A DNA stretch of 64,000 nt. Origin: Chlorophyllum brunneum. Taxonomy: Eukaryota; Basidiomycota; Agaricomycetes; Agaricales; Agaricaceae. The stretch covers positions 2,480,001 through 2,544,000 of the forward strand of contig OY756139.1 in NCBI GenBank assembly GCA_963576785.1, given 5' to 3'. Shown in pieces: positions 1-13,088 of this stretch. Position 1 is the first letter of the stretch. Each line of letters starts with the position of its first letter. The notes under the pieces are model-generated. The model ran no database searches. It was not told the DNA's origin and saw nothing but the letters and a program-made list of their open reading frames with translations. The position numbers were made by a program, and so were the translations under genes.

Positions 1-2
1 AC

Positions 3-544
<542 letters not shown>

Positions 545-874
545 ACGAGGGACCTGTGTTGCGACTTGATTTCTTCTCCCTCCGCTCTTGTCAATCTCTG
601 TGGTGTATGCTGTGATAAATAATGGTTTAGGAAACGTCCGTATGCGTCACTGCGATCCCCTGTACAGTATCCCGGTCAATGTAGGCTCGTGATTGTTGCG
701 ATGCTGTGGTGCTGGATTATGTGTATGATAGTGGTATCCCACATGTGATTTCCGTAATATATGACTTATGATCCTGAGCAGTCTATTTCGTCATTACGAT
801 GTTTAGGACATTGTTCAGATTCACTGGCTGGAGCCCCGTCCCGCTCTCGGTCACCGCACATCATACTCGTATTC
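545..874. other. Intergenic, no feature recognised
   Basis: This is AT-richer spacer between the MAP kinase stop and the next gene. It should hold the 3' UTR of the former and the promoter of the latter. I see no tRNA, repeat or convincing coding exon. Confidence 0.5.
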
Positions 875-1715
875 ATGTCTACGAGCACTTTCCTCACAAC
901 ATTCGGGTCAGGTAACGACTGGACACGAGCAGACCTCCTCAAATACTCCATTCACACCATTGACCTCCCCTTCGAACTCTTCTTGTCTCCCCTGTCTCTT
1001 TCATCCCTTCCACCGCTCCCACATACTCTCGAACCTTTCGCATCCACCCCAGATCGCACACAAGCCACAGATGACGCAACCTACAGGTGGTTACATTACC
1101 TCGACCTTGCACAGGACGAGCCTGAGGGGGTTGCCGTTGATGTCTTCGCGGACCGGTTATTGCATCTACTGGGCTTTGATCAAGGCCGCAGACTTATCCT
1201 CACTCGCCACGCTATCCCCTCTATCTTCTGCGGGATACAATATAACCTCACAACTGACGTGTGCATATGTGACGAGAATGGAATCATTCTGCTCCTGGTG
1301 AGGGATAATAAATGGGTTGGCAGAGGCACGAGTATCCACGGGGTTCATGCCGTTGTTGGTTCTGGGGCTATCGACAGATCAGGTGAGGCTGAGCCAACGC
1401 TGATTGCCAGTGCCGTTGCTGCGTTCTGGAGGAACAATAATACGAGGGAGAAGAAGTTGGGACTGCCACCCACCCTTAGAGGAGATGACAATGCCTGGCA
1501 TCATCTTCACTGAGACCTTCCTGACGTTTTATCGTATCAAGGTGACGGCCGAGTTAAACCAGGCGATGGAGACGCGAACTCATACTGATTCAGCTACGGA
1601 GGTGTATCGTCATGTTCCACACGTACCTGGGACGAGGGATCGGGGGATGAAACACGTAGGAAACCGTCAAACGCTCCTACGTTATTTTGTAGCTTTCAAG
1701 AGGTTTCTTCTCTGA
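875..1715 (+). pseudogene. Agaricomycete-specific PD-(D/E)XK-like family gene, frameshifted
   Basis: The product resembles a large family of unnamed Agaricomycete proteins whose core looks like a PD-(D/E)XK nuclease fold. Starting at the ATG at 875, the first frame has a central segment beginning FADRLLHLLGF, then TDVCICDENGIILLLVRDNK, where D and the DxK-like end match the expected nuclease-core spacing, and later a helix SAVAAFWRNNN. That frame ends soon after LGLPPTL (stop near 1511). The rest of the family sequence, MPGIIFTETFLTFYRIKVTA followed by DNR-like text (HVGNRQTLLRYFVAFKRFL), continues in the +1 frame from about 1480 to the stop at 1715. The gap is too small for an intron, so one extra base near 1471-1480, in a CCACCCACCC tract, has split the gene. 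It is either a recent pseudogene or a sequencing error. Family likeness is from memory of similar sequences; nuclease function is not established. Confidence 0.6.
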
Positions 1716-1830
1716 TGTCACAATAAACACGGATCCATAAAGTACCAGAACAAAATACATAGATCATTCAGTGGTAGATAAACAATTCCAGTACCCATTA
1801 ATTACGCGAAACAATTTACAATACTCCCCT

Positions 1831-4355
1831 TTACTCGTTGGCAGAATATCCTTTAGCATGAGCAATGAACAATCTGACTTTCTCCAGGTCCTTTGAGGTG
1901 CCATCCTCTACCTCAACGCCACCGCTCACATCAACGGCCCAAGGTTTGACTTGCTTCACAGCGTCGGCCACGTTATTCGGAGTCAATCCACCAGCTAACA
2001 TGATAGGCAATTTGTGATCGCCTATCGAATTCGTAGTTGCAGGGGTGCCATTAACTTCTGACGGGCCCAGGTATGCCTTTGCGCCATTGAGCAGAACTTC
2101 TCCACCATCCACAATCTTCTTTGCAAATTCCCAATCCACAATTTTTCCAGAACCTCCACTCAAGCCGTCATCCCGTATGCTGTCGAAAAGGATGAACTGA
2201 TTCGCGCCAGGGTGTGTGATATTCTCTACACCATGAATCTTGCCATTCTTGAGTCCGAGGTGGAATACGCGGATGACAGGAACAGGGATCTGGGATGCCC
2301 ATTCGACGGGTTCGTTGCCATGTAACTGCACAAGATCCAGTTGCACATCTGCCACCGTTTCCAAAATTTCCTCCAGAGAATGGTTCTGGAACACACCAAC
2401 CAAAAGTGGACGCGTTTGGCCCGTGAGTTTCGCAAGGCGTTTTGCGTTTGTCGAGAACCAAGGCGCGTTGGTGGAAGAAGAAGCCGAAGCTGAGTTAAAA
2501 TCAAAGTTGAAGCGACGTTCCCTGATGGCTGAAGCGATGTCCTTCGCAACTTGGCGATCGACGTAGCGTTTTGACTTCTTTACGAACATCAATCCAAGAA
2601 GATCGGCACCGGCGTCTGCGATCGCCAGAGCCTGCTCTCGCGTCTTGATACCGCAGATCTTCACGAGCGGCGCCTCCTTCTCTTCCTTATTGGTTTCAAC
2701 CGCACGTTCGCCTACGAGTTCCTTGATAAAGGTGCTGGCGTCCTTCGCTTTCATCAAACTCTCTCCAACAAGCACTGCACCCACACCATGGCCCTTGTAC
2801 TTGTCGACGTCGTTTCGGGATGCAATGCCACTGAGAGCGCAAAGAACAACATCTTTGTTCTTCGTCATGTCACTCAACCGGCTGGTGGTATTCATGTCAA
2901 CCTTGAAATCATGGAGATTGCGGTTGTTGACACCGATCACTTTGGCATGTAGGGAAAGGGCAAGCTCCATCTCCTGAGCGTTGTTGACCTCAACGAGAGC
3001 CTCCATGCCGAGCTCTAGTGCGTAGGTGTAGAGATCGCGGAGGAGGGGCTCCGAGAGCATGCTCACAATGAGGAGGATGCTATCCGCACCCCAGATTCTC
3101 GACTCGAGTACCTGGTACCGGCTGAGAATGAAGTCCTTGCGAAGGATAGCGGGTCGGTTGGGGAGGTGCGCGACTGCCTGGCGTACATGCAACATGTCAT
3201 GAAGGGAACCAAGGAACCATTTAGGCTCAGTCAGGACCGAAATAGTGTGTGCTCCGGCAAGAGCGTACTTGAGGGCCTGTGCTGCCGGGTTGATGCTTAT
3301 GGCGATAGGACCCTGAGAGGGAGATGCGCGTTTGATTTCGGCAAGCATCGCAGGGCGGTCAGGGGTCACATTCTGCTTGATGCGTGAAACAAAGTCGATT
3401 TGAGAAGGTGAGATGTTCAGGGAGTGGAGCGTCAGGAGGTCCTGAGTTGTAGACCCCGGTGTCGCTTGTGCCTGGTCCACGTCAAGGAGGCGCTGCTTGC
3501 GGATTTTGTCCAGTATCGAGGGTACCTTCTCGGTGGCGCCGTCGATTTTTACGGGTGCAGAGTCGTGGGTAGGAACTTCGGGTAGGAAAGGTGGCAGTTT
3601 AGAATCAACTGCATGAACCTCAGGATTCTGTTCCCAGAGTCCACCCCGCAAGGAGAGGAAATTCTTGATAAGATCGTCACCTCCCTCGCTGAGGATGCTT
3701 TCTGGATGGTATTGGACGGCTTCGAGCGTATATTTGCGGTGCCGGACGCCCATGATGACACCAGATTCCTCCGTCACGGACGTGATGGAAAGGTCTTTGG
3801 GAAGAGTCTCGTACGAAGCACTAAGGGAGTGATAACGGATGGACTGCAAGCCTTGGGCGCAATTCCTGAAGCAGCCGCGGTTGTCATGTCGTATCCGACT
3901 GACTTTGCCATGCATGATTTCGCCAGCATATCTATTGCCCACAGATTAGCGTTGAATCTAAGCGATATGCCACCGCAGCAGGAGACTCTTGGTTTCCCCA
4001 TGGGTCTACGCCGAGGGAAGTGAATGACTCACTGAATAGTGCCTCCAAAAACGTCAACAAGGCATTCCAAACCCATACAAACGCCCAGGATAGGAACCTT
4101 GCCAGTAAAGTACCGAATGGCCTCCTTTGAAATTCCAGAGTCGGTCTGGGGGTGGCCTGGGCCGGGTGAAATGATGAGCGAATTAAGTCTAAGTTGGGGG
4201 AATAACTTCGGGGAGATGGCGTCGTTGCGGATGACGGTGACGTTGGCACCCAAAAGGCAGAGCTGCTGGTAGAGATTCCAGGTGAAGGAGTCAAAGTTGT
4301 CGATCATGAGGACATCGAGGTGTCCGGTGAGGTGGGGAGGAAGAGTGTCTGCCAT
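1831..4355 (-). CDS. TRP1: Trifunctional tryptophan biosynthesis protein (GATase-IGPS-PRAI)
   Basis: This encodes three activities of tryptophan synthesis: the glutamine amidotransferase subunit of anthranilate synthase, indole-3-glycerol phosphate synthase and phosphoribosylanthranilate isomerase. The start is the ATG at 4355 (MADTLPPHL). One intron (4032-3932) is spliced to join ...GGTIQ to YAGEIMHGK, giving about 807 residues. Domain order: GATase (1-200) with GPGHP, the nucleophile in GVCMGLE and the His-Glu of QYHPES; IGPS (about 260-530) with [25 protein letters not shown] and VLVGESL; PRAI (about 550-807) with [39 protein letters not shown] and the phosphate loops LAGGL and DVSGG. The G-C-F order is that of fungal TRP1/trpC. 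All key residues seem intact. The anthranilate synthase component I partner is not in the window. The S10 peptidase upstream reads the same way, about 320 bp away. Confidence 0.96.
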
Positions 4356-4677
4356 GGTCGGTGTGGTGCAAGTAAACGGGGTAGGGCTGGGGTATTTGTC
4401 GGGAGGGAGGTGATGTTTTATAGCGCGGTGGCCGAGAAAGCATCGTCCAAAAAAGTGATCTTGTGATCCAGCGTCGCCTGTCACGCCTCCTTATTGGTTC
4501 CAGGCTTGGCCGCCTAACTGAGATAAACACTGATCCATCCTCGGTGGCCCTCCTAATCGGCCGCGGTCCCCATACGCCCTGCGCGTACGATTCCGCCCGT
4601 GTCATCTTTACTAGCGCACGATCAATAACATTCCTATTTATCAAACCGAGTTACACATTAAACTCCGGCACCCTTCC

Positions 4678-7050
4678 CTATGTAGATACCGAATCCTGGT
4701 TACCCAACAAGTAGTTCAACGTGGAAAACGCGGCCCAGGGAACGAATTCTTCCGAAACCAAATCAGTATCTAGACGAGCTATCCGGGGGAAAGTTCGTGG
4801 TCACTTACGCGGTGTCATATGTCCGCTGTAGAAGAACTCAACATCTGTGCACGCTGATTAGGGGTCATATCTTATAGAATCTTGCACAACTCACAGGTTA
4901 GTCCACGCTCGGTGTGAGTGTTACCAAACACTCCGAAGCCGTCTACGGTAAAGCTTTCGGGTTCGATGGGCGTCTGGAAGCCTTGCGCCCCATTCCAAGT
5001 CATGTTCCTGTACAAATGTCAGTGAGGACCCATACGTTTCGGGATCTGTAATTAATTATCATTACTGGATGGCAATACGTGTCCCTTCCGCGACTAGAAT
5101 GAAGTCCTGCTCGCGAATTAAAATTGGAGCAGTATTTATACCCACTTCGCACGCACCGCAAGACCGTGGACGACGACAGTCCTCACTGACTTCTCAATCA
5201 CGTTTGGCATTACATTGCCAAGCATCGAAGGAACAGATTGATCGCGTCCAGGACGACCTGTGGTAGGATCGACATATACGTCTATGTTTGAGCATGAACT
5301 CCATTCTATATGGGGCGCATGGATAGCATCTTGGACCTAGTTGCATTGACTGTGAGGCCTGTGTATTTGTGTAAGTAGTGATGACATACGTCCGTCCTAT
5401 CCCAAACTTAGCATTCATCACTAGTTGACTTGCTGTCTCTGCTTACCTGTTGAAGTAGATAAACTCCTGTGTGGATCGTGGGAAACCAAGGACACTCCCT
5501 AATGAGGCTAGACAGAATCCATGCCCGGGTTCACGCACAGAGGTTAGGGAATGTATCAGTGACACTAAGAACCAGCCTGTCAGATCCCTACCCAACCGAC
5601 ACCAACTTAAAGTACCCACCGGTATACATCGAACACTGGATTTAAGCTTTGAAGGATAAGTTGTCAGACGAGGTTCGGCAGCGCAATGGAAAGATGCTTA
5701 CACTCCTACTGCACGTTGGATAGGGCTGTGCATACGGCATTCGCGTGCCGTAGTGGACGTTCCATTTGTTCCAACAAGAGGCAGTAAGCCCTTCGGTGGA
5801 TATGTAACGAATTTGTCTAAATAGTCGGTAAAACCGCAATCATCCGAAATGTGTTGCAGCTGATCCCAAAATGAACTATTAAAGGGGAAGACATTTTGAT
5901 TTGCCTACGCCGAGAGCAGAAGCAAAGTCAATATGCTGATAGCCATACAATAACGTTATCGCACCTTAGCGAAGCGGAGGGCAGGGATATCTTGCTGCAC
6001 GAGACCAGATGATAAAGATGGGTCTGCAATCCAGATGCCCTTAAGGTCTAGGTGCAGACCCGGATGCTCATATATCCAATTGGCGATATATGGAACGTCT
6101 TTTGCGATGTTGAGATGGTTGTATTTCTGAAGACTTAAAGTTAGACGTACAGAAACCCGCATACTAAAGATCATGCTGATCAGCATCAAAGTTTCGTTGA
6201 TCTCGAGCTCTGATTATGCTTACACTTTCGCCGGTCAGATAAAAATTGTTGCCTTTGAGCTCACTGAAGACCTCCAAGAACTGTTCGAGGAATCCAACAA
6301 GCTGCTCTGCTAACTCATCGTCATTGGAAATACTCGGATCCCCTTGGGTAAAGCCGGTCTTGCAAAAATAAGCTAAGCTCCTCGACTGATATATATCTTG
6401 ACAACTTACCCCAACTGGCTGTTCGACCCAAAGGACGTGAGCTAACTTTGTCCAAGAGAACGGGTTTCTGTTGGGCCATTGGAGTGCTTCTACTAAGTAA
6501 CAAACGTAATGACGTACGGAGTGGGTTCGGCCTGACCCCAAGACCAAGAAATGGGACCGTTTTCCTGCAAGAATCCTTCAAGCGACGAACAACCAGGTCC
6601 ACCTGTACGATGTCAGGGTTACGGTTGTCAAATGGGCTGACATAGGCGCAAACCGTTGGTCCAGAACACCAGATCTTTAGTATTGGCCGGGTTAGCCGTT
6701 GGCCAGAACCAGAAAAAGAGCTTGCGGGTCTCATTCTTTGCTCCTGAGATGGGCATTAACCCAGCCCACGATGGACCCGCGTCGAAATTAACGTCGGGAA
6801 TTTTCGTTCCATCGACAAGGAATTGCTTGGCCATCGGATTTGAAAAGGTGATGGTGGATGGGGGCGGTGCTGGAGCACGCCTTTCATTATTCATGGTTCT
6901 CGCCCTGGCGTCCATCATGGCTCGCATACGTTCAGCCTGTTCGCGTTGTATTTCCATTGCTGTCTCCAGTCCCTCCATGGCGCCCCCCAGACCGAGGACG
7001 CCCGAGATCGAGGCCAGAGCAGCTAGTGAGAATGATAACAAGTTACGCAT
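4678..7050 (-). CDS. Secreted serine carboxypeptidase (peptidase S10)
   Basis: A secreted or vacuolar enzyme that removes C-terminal amino acids from peptides. The ATG at 7050 begins a signal peptide ([20 protein letters not shown]). About ten exons can be chained. Readable family blocks in order: [20 protein letters not shown]; the oxyanion-region block [10 protein letters not shown] and ENGPISW, which needs splicing near 6640; [12 protein letters not shown]; the nucleophile block FYLTGES plus [18 protein letters not shown], spread over three exons; [10 protein letters not shown]; the Asp block [29 protein letters not shown]; and the His block SGHMTPQFVPWAAF near the end (stop at 4678-4680). 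Ser, Asp and His are therefore all present. The exon after GESYAGF must start at ACGTTCC (about 6080); an upstream AG would wrongly add KYNHLNIAK. Introns are about 18-90 nt. N-glycosylation sites (NSS, NGT, NMT) fit secretion. Substrate preference is unknown. Confidence 0.9.
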
Positions 7051-8093
7051 TGAGAAATACGCAGCGGTAGGGGTGTGAAGACTACCCTTATATCATGACC
7101 CTTGCAACGCTTAATATATCGAGGTACGTCCCATGTGTGTTCAGCGAGCGGGTGTTATTCACGAATGCATCAAAAGATACACACCCCAAAGAGCCCGCAG
7201 GTATATTCCACCCAGAAAAAGAGCTGCACGGGGTCGGATAGCGTTCCGTAGCTTCCCGCGCTTTGTCAAGAATACCCGGAGCTCAGGACGTAGAAGACAG
7301 AGGACGTCTCGTGAAAGGGAAGACTTCATATGGTTCAAGAAAGGGAACTTGTTCCAGGCTTCAGCGCCTCAGCTGTGAGGTCTCGTTGATGTTTCTCCTG
7401 CGTGCTTTATTGCTGTTTCATTATCGCCTCTCATCGAAATGCACGTGGTCTGCCTGCCGTCCCACAGAGGGATACTTATGCCTACGAGCATTCTCAGGCT
7501 CGTACCGGTGCGCATGGCGTAATCTTCGAGCCCGGAAAGAGGCAAAAGCAGAAGGGTTTGCCACCCATAAATATCGGGTTTTGAGGCTTCTTTTGCAAGT
7601 GCAGATGAAATAGACAGTGGAGTATGGGAAAAGAAGGCGACCGAGCATGAGGCTCTGTGGAATTGATTGGAAAGGGGTATCAGCAGGTTGAGTAGTTCCC
7701 CGAGGCCCACAAAGGTACCCATTGCTTGGGGTCGGTCCATCCGAAGTGAAGTGAAGTAGAAAGGCATTGTACTGTCGACGGGGACATTGAGGTTGGTGGG
7801 GTGGAAGAAGAGGACAGTCAGGCTGCGAACCTGATTTACTGCTTTTGGAAGCCTTCGGACGACTGACTGCTCTTGACCTCGTCCCACGAGGCTCATGTCC
7901 ATTGACTGACCCGCTCAGCACTCTCTGTCTATGGAATCCTGTATTACGACCTGACCAAGTTGCTCTGTATACTAAATCACCTTTGGATACCCATCCATCG
8001 CCGCTCATTAACGTTAACATTGATACAAACGACCTCTTCGCATCAAGTTGCATCACGTTTTTCGTCCCAACTCCTAGGCATATCGTGCGAGGC
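7051..8093. other. Divergent intergenic region, about 1 kb
   Basis: This lies between the divergent carboxypeptidase (minus) and DUF300 gene (plus). A TATA-like TATAAGG lies on the minus strand about 40 bp upstream of the carboxypeptidase ATG. Overlapping open frames on the minus strand (7369-8116) show no domain, no consistent codon preference and no plausible start, so I read them as chance. Confidence 0.5.
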
Positions 8094-11000
8094 ATGTCCT
8101 CATCTCCAGATTCCAAGGTATGCCGGAAGACAAGGGCAGAAACACCACCTTCACTCTTTCAAAATGGGAACCTTGTCCTGCAAAGTGAGTTGAGGTTGTG
8201 TTACCGAGACTGAGGAGTTATCTGATTGGTTTCATCCCCGAGTAGCACACCATGTATGCTTGGCAATGTAGCAGCACGTTTTCGGCACTAACAGCAGATA
8301 TCAGATCGGTTGGATTGTGGCAGGGTGCTTCACTATCATTGCAACTGTAGTGTCTTTTTGGCTGGTGAATAAGCACTTGCAATGGTACACAAATGTGAGT
8401 TTTGCAGGATCGATGTTATATAAAGTTTCTAATCGTCTTGCGCAGAAAAAGGAGCAGCGTTGTGCGTATCGAGAGATTTTTCACGCATGTCGAGTCCTCA
8501 ACTTCCTTTCGGTTAGACATCGTTCGTATACTCTTCATGGTTCCCCTGTATGCTATCATCAGTCTTGCCTCTTTTCTGTGGTGGGTAAGTAGCAATCTCC
8601 TCCATTATCCTACATTACCCGATGGCTTATGATCCCCAGAACCATGCGACACCCCTGATCCTGATCCGGGATGGCTACGAATCGACCGTATTAACCGCTT
8701 TCTTCTACCTTCTCCTCTTGTATTTGTCCCCTGATCCGCACGAGCAAAGGCGCATTTTCATGAAACATGGGTTGTCGCGGCAGAACGACGCAGAGAAGAT
8801 AAAGAAAGGAGAGCCAGTGCGAAGATGGGTTTTCCCGCTTGGGTTTATCAAATGGAAACCATTAGTGAGTTTTCTGCCATCTTCAACACGATCATCGCCC
8901 TTATTTTGGCTAGGATGGTCTCTACTTCCTGCAACTAATGAAATGGGGAGTACTGCAGTACTGTGTACTCCGCCCACTGTAAGTAACTGAGCTGTCCTGT
9001 AACGTTAGCCTTTGACACATACCCAGGACAACCCTCATCGCCGTGATCCTCGATTACATGGATCTGTATTGCGAATCATCTTGGGGACTAGGGTGGGGCT
9101 ACATCTATGTAGCTATCTCATTCTAAACACTTCGTGCTACTTCTCACCCGACAACAGATTACTATCATCGTATCATTATCAGTAACCGTCGCTATGTATT
9201 GCTTGCTTCAACTGTATGTCGCGGTGTCGAAGGACCTGGCAAAGCACAAGCCTCTGCTCAAGCTCTTCTCAATTAAAGCTGTCGGTTCGTGAACAAATTA
9301 CTATTAACACGAGCTTCTGCTAACTTAGTTTCAGTCTTCCTGACTTTCTGGCAGGCAACCTTCCTTTCTTTGCTAACTCTGTTTGGGGTTGTCAAGGATG
9401 TGCGTTGTGTATGCATTTAATCCCTGGATTCAAACTCATCTTCGCTCATAGACCAAATATATGACCGCGGACGATATCAATATCGGGATTGGAGCATTAC
9501 TTGAAACATTTGAGATGGTGTATGTTATACTATCACATCCATGATACCTATACCTGATGCTACCCTTGAGGCTCTTCGCTTTCTTGCACATCCGAGCATT
9601 TACATACAAACCATATCAATTACTCCATGACGACAGTCCGGACCTCCCCCCTCCAGAGCGCACTCCGCGCCTGAGGTCGCTAGGCCACGCGATGGACTTC
9701 CGTGAAACCCTCCGAGAGCTGTGGGTAGGTTGTGTCTATATGTGGCATAAATTTTGTGGAAAGGAGCCGGTCCTCGACAAGGGTGCTGTACGCGCTGCCC
9801 ACTACGAGGGTGCCTTTGGGAAACAGCGACCATCTCAAGTCCAACGAGATTTACATCATGATGATTCCGATAAGGACAACATTGACCTCAAACAGCCGAC
9901 ACTCCCTAAAGTCCGAGTGGACATTGATGAACACGTCGAGATTGACATTGGTGGCGAGAAACAATGGTTGGGTGTAGGTGACAACTACGGCTACGGGCTC
10001 AAGTTTTTGCGAAAAGAACGTAGTGAAGGGCTGGAGGAACAAATCGAGAAGGAACTCGAGAGGCGAGGGTACACTCTTCGTTAGTTCATTTTACATCTCA
10101 AAATCCTCCTTCGTTACTAACCATTCTCATCAAAAGGCGGGCCTGATCTGCAGCAACCGAAGCATGTCAAGCAGAAGTCCTGGTGGCGTTCTATCTATGA
10201 CCGCATTTCTCAAACGGGTCACGACGAGTCCCTTCGAGTTGAGGAAGGCAACCTGATTCCTGGTAGTAACTATCGTTCCCGCTCGCGAAGCAGGTCAGGA
10301 CGACGATCCCGATCAAGGCATATCCCCAGAGACGGGGATGCTGACCGAAGACTCTTAGCACCCGCGGATACTAATCTAGGAGGTTTTGATTTGGATGATC
10401 AACCTCCTACAAGTCCCATTGTCCGGAAAACCCGACATGAGCTGAGGCAGAGTGTTGACAGATGGCGACAGAGCATCGATCCTCAGTATGGAACTGTGGA
10501 TGTGTTGATGCCGCTACCTGTGCCAGTATCGGATTATACCGATCAGCGCCGCAAACATGGACGTGGGCATCATGGAGAACAATCGCTTAATGCTCCTGGA
10601 CCCTCAACTACAAGTTGCCCTGCTGTCTTTGATCCGAGGCGGCAGACCTTCCTGAGTAGCCCCGGAACCGAAGGTCGACTAGAGAGGATGTTCAACAGCG
10701 CAGTGAATGACCCTCCAGTGGAGCCAAGCCGGGTGCCCACTGACATTGCACGGTCCGAAATCTCCTCTGCCGAGGGGTACAGATTAGCTAGGCCAGCACC
10801 TCCCATTCATTTCGTTCCCTCCCAACCAACAGTTGTACCCTCCAACCAGCGAGGGATGGCTACTCAGCAACGCTCTGTGCTTTATCATTTGGCTGATGGG
10901 GACATTTACGTACCCATGACTGCTGATATTGTTGACACCGGGAGTGATGATGTAACAAAGCAGGATGACCACATACTCTTGGCCTCTCCTGTTAGGACCC

Positions 11001-11488
11001 ACCGAAGAGAATTTGCAAATTACCGGTCCCAATTCCCTGATCGAGAGGTTCCTCCTTTACTTCCAGCAGGTCCTATAATTACTACTCATCAGGAGCCACC
11101 ACAATCGCAGGCAGAGTCTTCTGTATTACCTTCACGATCACCTATGGCCCTTCGACGAAGCTCAGCACAGTATTCCGCTTCCAAGCCCTCTCCCCATAAG
11201 CGATATTCACGCCCCCCGAAAGTTGACATTTCATGCCCATCTTCTCCCACATCTCCTGCGTCCCCAGGTGGAATAACGCAACCATATCACACTCCCTCAC
11301 TTGGGCCAAGTCATCAGATAGATGAACTGACCCTGATTCAAGTGACTCATAACCTCTCCCCACAGTCGCCTCCCCGGAACCATAATTCACCACGCACGAT
11401 GCAATCACCGACTTCAATCGATGACGGACTTTCTCGGTATCCCCCTCATATATCACCCACATACCCTACAAGATCACGAAATTCATGA
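8094..11488 (+). CDS. DUF300 / TMEM184 / Ost-alpha-like multispanning membrane protein
   Basis: A predicted seven-helix membrane protein of the organic-solute-transporter-alpha/TMEM184 family (DUF300), probably of endomembranes. The start is placed at the ATG at 8094 (MSSSPDSKVCRKT) because the family has a short polar leader before IGWIVAGCFTIIATVVSFWL. The next blocks are typical: KHLQWYTN, IVRILFMVPLYAIISLASFL, WNHATPLILIRDGYESTVLT, LLLLYLSPDPHEQ, YCVLRPLTTLIAVILDYMDL and, near 9560, LFAFLHIRAFTYKPY. At least eight short introns separate these in the first 1.5 kb. The exon 1/2 junction near 8190 is uncertain. From about 9650 to the stop at 11488 the protein becomes a long polar, Ser/Pro/Arg-rich cytosolic tail of roughly 600 residues (for example SRSRSRSGRRSRSRH), likely disordered. 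The tail is interrupted by one intron near 10080, where joining to GPDLQQPKH keeps frame. Function in fungi is not established. Confidence 0.85.
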
Positions 11489-11597
11489 CCCCTACGAGTT
11501 ATAACGCCCCCTTCACGACCACGTTTTCTGGATTCCCGAGTTTCCCGGTCGTTGTTGTACTTTAGATATTATTGGACTGACTTTTACTAACAGTAAT

Positions 11598-13013
11598 TTA
11601 TGCTGTCACTTTGGGAGGAACGATACCTCCGGTGGTCACATTCCATCCAAGCTCTTGATATGTCCACCCCAAGACTGTACCGTTGGCTGCGTGAAAGGCG
11701 AGCAAGGATTTGTGCATGCCTGACTGGGTATGGATCTCATCTAGGGCTTCGACGTCATCTGGAGGGAGTTCGATAAGCTGAAGAAAAATATCTTAGTGAA
11801 CGACCAGGATTAGAGCCCAAGTCACCTGCAGAAACGTTCTCCCTGAGCCTTTCCCCATTCTCGCTCTTCGAAATAACGATCGTCTTCCTTTGAACACCCC
11901 AGCTGAGGATGATTCGAGCGGGGGTGATGTTGTGCTTTGTCGCAATGTCCTTCACAGCCGGGTGCTCGAAAAAAGTTGCCGAACGACCTTAATTCACGGC
12001 CAGCAAACAGGAAGGTGACGTACCAAGGGGAGAATAAGCAGTTAGCAGGATTCCCTTTTCCTCGCAGAACGCCTTGAGATCCTCCTGAGGCCAACAAGGG
12101 TGCATTTCGACCTGATTAATCGCAGGGATTACCTTGCAATGGGGAAGAAGCTCGGAAAGTGTCTTGATAGAAAAGTTGGAGACGCCTATTGTCTTCACTT
12201 TCCCCGTCTCCAATAGCTTCTCCATCTCCTTGTAAGTCTCAATGAACGTGGGTGACTCGTCTGTCTTCAGGATGCGAGTGTAATTGTAATTGCCTGGTGG
12301 CCCATCTATCACTAAGGGAATCAGAACCAACAGAGGTATATAATGAGTATGTCAAACCTGAGATCGAAGCCTGAGGCCAATGCATCAAGTACAAATCGAT
12401 GTATTCGCAATCCAGTTCCTTGAGTGACCGTTCAAATGCTTCACGGGGACGGTGATGATCCGCGTTCCTAAAATGCTCCAAATTTCGGCATCGAAAAATA
12501 GAAAGATAGATTGTGAGGGATGCGTACGCGAGTTTGGTGGTAATGTAGATTTCCTCTCTTGGGATCCCGGAAGCGCGTACAGCTTCACTGACCTGCTTTT
12601 CATTACCTGCCGCGTCCACTGATTTAGCAAAAAAAGTACTCTCAGAGAGCAAAAATAGCCTAGACCCACCGTGCCCCGCTGCCTATGTGAGCAAAGGCAA
12701 AAAGGTAAGTATGAGGCGGTGGCGTACAGATAGGGGCAGTCGCTAGGTGCCTAATGCTTACAGTGTCAAAATGTCGGTAACCAGCCTTCTAGTGGTCAGC
12801 GGTGACGAATCCGGGGCCCAAATCGAGGATCTTACTTTCAACGCCTTCTCACACATCGCGTAGACACGTTGACCTCCCCCAACTGTCCCCATCCAGCAAC
12901 TATGAGGACGGTGAACTCAATCAACCCACCTGAGTACTAGGTACTCACCCCAAACCTACGGCTGGGATCTTCGTTCCGTCATTGAGTTCAAACTTGGGCA
13001 CGGCAGCACACAT
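11598..13013 (-). CDS. Aldo-keto reductase with His at the catalytic Tyr position
   Basis: An NAD(P)H-dependent aldo-keto reductase of the AKR1-5 group. The ATG at 13013 follows an in-frame TAA, giving MCAAVPKFELNDGTKIPAVG. Blocks in order: GYRHFDT with the catalytic Asp; AAGHGNEKQV; REEIYITTKL with the catalytic Lys; CEYIDLYLMHWPQ with the catalytic His; GKVKTIGVSNFS; INQVEMHP; GILLTAYSPLG; the cofactor region ILSWGVQRKTIVISKSEN; and the C-terminal GMHKSLLAFH plus LGWTYQELGW. Stop is at 11598-11600. Most AKRs have AAGY or similar before xNE; here the only way to splice the small exon near 12660 gives CAC, a His. The tetrad is therefore Asp-His-Lys-His rather than Asp-Tyr-Lys-His. Everything else looks intact, so this is a natural variant or a catalytically altered paralogue. 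The gene is convergent with the DUF300 gene, 110 bp away. Confidence 0.88.
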
Positions 13014-13088
13014 TTACTCCGCGAGTCGGTGAAAAGTATTCATCGCGCATGCCACCCACAATATGCGAACTTTCGATTAGGGGTTAGA

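Noticed and set aside
7369..8116. Two overlapping minus-strand open frames of 177 and 231 codons
   Set aside because: They overlap each other in different frames, have no domain, and lie in the promoter region between two divergent genes.
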